A stretch of DNA of 6,288 nt, from NCBI GenBank assembly GCA_938028645.1, contig CALIMD010000183.1, positions 1 through 6,288 of the forward strand. The letters run 5' to 3'. The DNA is from an uncultured Alphaproteobacteria bacterium (lineage in GTDB: Bacteria > Pseudomonadota > Alphaproteobacteria > Thalassobaculales > Thalassobaculaceae). Made by a program: the position numbers and the translations under genes. The notes under the pieces were generated by a model, which was given only the letters and a program-made list of their open reading frames with translations, was not told where the DNA came from and made no database searches. Of the stretch, positions 5,701 through 6,288 are shown in pieces; position 1 is the stretch's first letter, and every line of letters starts with the position of its first letter.

Positions 5701-6288
5701 ATGATTGATGTCGTTCTAGAAGAAATTTTAATAGAGGCTATCGCAGAAAACCTAGATGGTTTGCGCCATGTTGCTGTTGGCGCATCCTCTCCGATACCTG
5801 GTGCGGCGGCGCTTTTAGCCCGCTCTCGAAGCAATGGTAAAATGCGGGTTTCAATCCTGGGGAGTGAGGATAACAACTTTTTTAGTGATGGCGGAAAAGA
5901 AATTTTTGATGTTGCAGGGCAGGGAAGGATGGATGCATTTTTCCTAAGTGGTGCCCAAATTGATGGCAAAGCCAACGTTAATCTGGTTTCTGTTGGAGAT
6001 TATGGGCAGCCTAAGGCTCGCTTTCCTGGGTCCTTTGGATCAGGGTACCTTTATTTTGTGGTTCCACGGGTTATTTTATTTAGATTGGAACACACTCCAA
6101 GAACGCTGGTTGAAAAAGTTGATTTTATAAGTGCTCCTGGGTTCTCTGATGATAATGTGTACAGGCCCGGTGGTCCTCATAAGCTAATAACAGATCGATG
6201 TTTGTTTGACGTAGATAAAGAACGTAAATGTTTCAGACTGGAAAGTGTTCACCCTGGGCATACAGTAGATGAGATTCATGAGCAGACG
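5701..6288 (+). CDS. CoA-transferase subunit B-like protein (GctB family), 3'-truncated
   Basis: The frame is open from ATG 5701 to the window edge: 196 codons without a stop. The visible part begins MIDVVLEEILIEAIAENL and contains VAVGASSPIPGAAALLA (24-40), ILGSEDNNFFSDGG (52-65), FFLSGAQIDGKANVN (80-94), FPGSFGSGYLYF (109-120), VDFISAPGF near residue 140 and a C-terminal PGGPHKLITD region. This is the beta subunit pattern of glutaconate CoA-transferase-like enzymes. E56 lies near the position of the catalytic glutamate of GctB (Glu54 in Acidaminococcus), but I cannot align it with certainty. The gene starts 4 bp after subunit A, as expected for a heteromer. The usual length is about 250-270 residues, so roughly a quarter is missing beyond the window. 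Confidence 0.87.
   Translation, partial: MIDVVLEEILIEAIAENLDGLRHVAVGASSPIPGAAALLARSRSNGKMRVSILGSEDNNFFSDGGKEIFDVAGQGRMDAFFLSGAQIDGKANVNLVSVGDYGQPKARFPGSFGSGYLYFVVPRVILFRLEHTPRTLVEKVDFISAPGFSDDNVYRPGGPHKLITDRCLFDVDKERKCFRLESVHPGHTVDEIHEQT

Noticed and set aside
5667..5975. 102-codon open frame on the - strand
   Set aside because: It is antisense to the subunit A/B junction; the + strand frames carry the conserved motifs.
5948..6130. 60-codon + strand open frame
   Set aside because: It lies in another frame inside the subunit B gene, whose own frame is open through to the window edge.

Overview
This window is a compact, co-oriented stretch of bacterial DNA. All seven recognisable genes lie on the + strand. 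The protein families (PhnF-like GntR regulator, BKACE/DUF849 enzyme, bacterial DDAH, class I CoA-transferase-like pair) and the moderately AT-rich composition (roughly 40-45% GC by eye) suggest a proteobacterium, possibly a marine or metagenomic alphaproteobacterial lineage. The taxon is an inference; no marker gene is present. No RNA gene, mobile element or CRISPR array was seen.

Layout: (1) 2-526, the C-terminal three quarters of a PhnF/HutC-type GntR regulator, cut by the left edge. (2) 527-605, a 79-bp gap with an imperfect inverted repeat that could be an operator. (3) 606-1268, a cupin protein with degenerate metal ligands, overlapping by 17 bp (4) 1252-2946, a thiamine-diphosphate enzyme of the acetolactate-synthase-like family. 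(5) 2947-3071, a 125-bp gap with two perfect inverted repeats. (6) 3072-4007, a beta-keto acid cleavage enzyme (BKACE). (7) about 4023-4796, a dimethylarginine dimethylaminohydrolase (DDAH)-like enzyme. Its conserved N-terminus lies upstream of any normal start codon, so a non-canonical ATA start, an ATG-to-ATA change or a sequence error is implied. (8) 4863-5696 and 5701-6288, a GctA/GctB-like (CoA-transferase subunit A and B) pair; the second gene runs off the right edge.

Together these look like a regulated catabolic operon. By family knowledge, BKACE condenses a beta-keto acid with acetyl-CoA to give acetoacetate and a new acyl-CoA. A CoA-transferase-like pair would move CoA between such acids or process the CoA thioester. 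The ThDP enzyme would decarboxylate or ligate a 2-keto acid. DDAH hydrolyses a guanidino group, giving citrulline and an alkylamine in known enzymes. A pathway for a guanidino or N-methylated-arginine-like compound is a reasonable but unproven reading. I know of no characterised pathway that uses this exact combination, and that is the most interesting aspect of the window.
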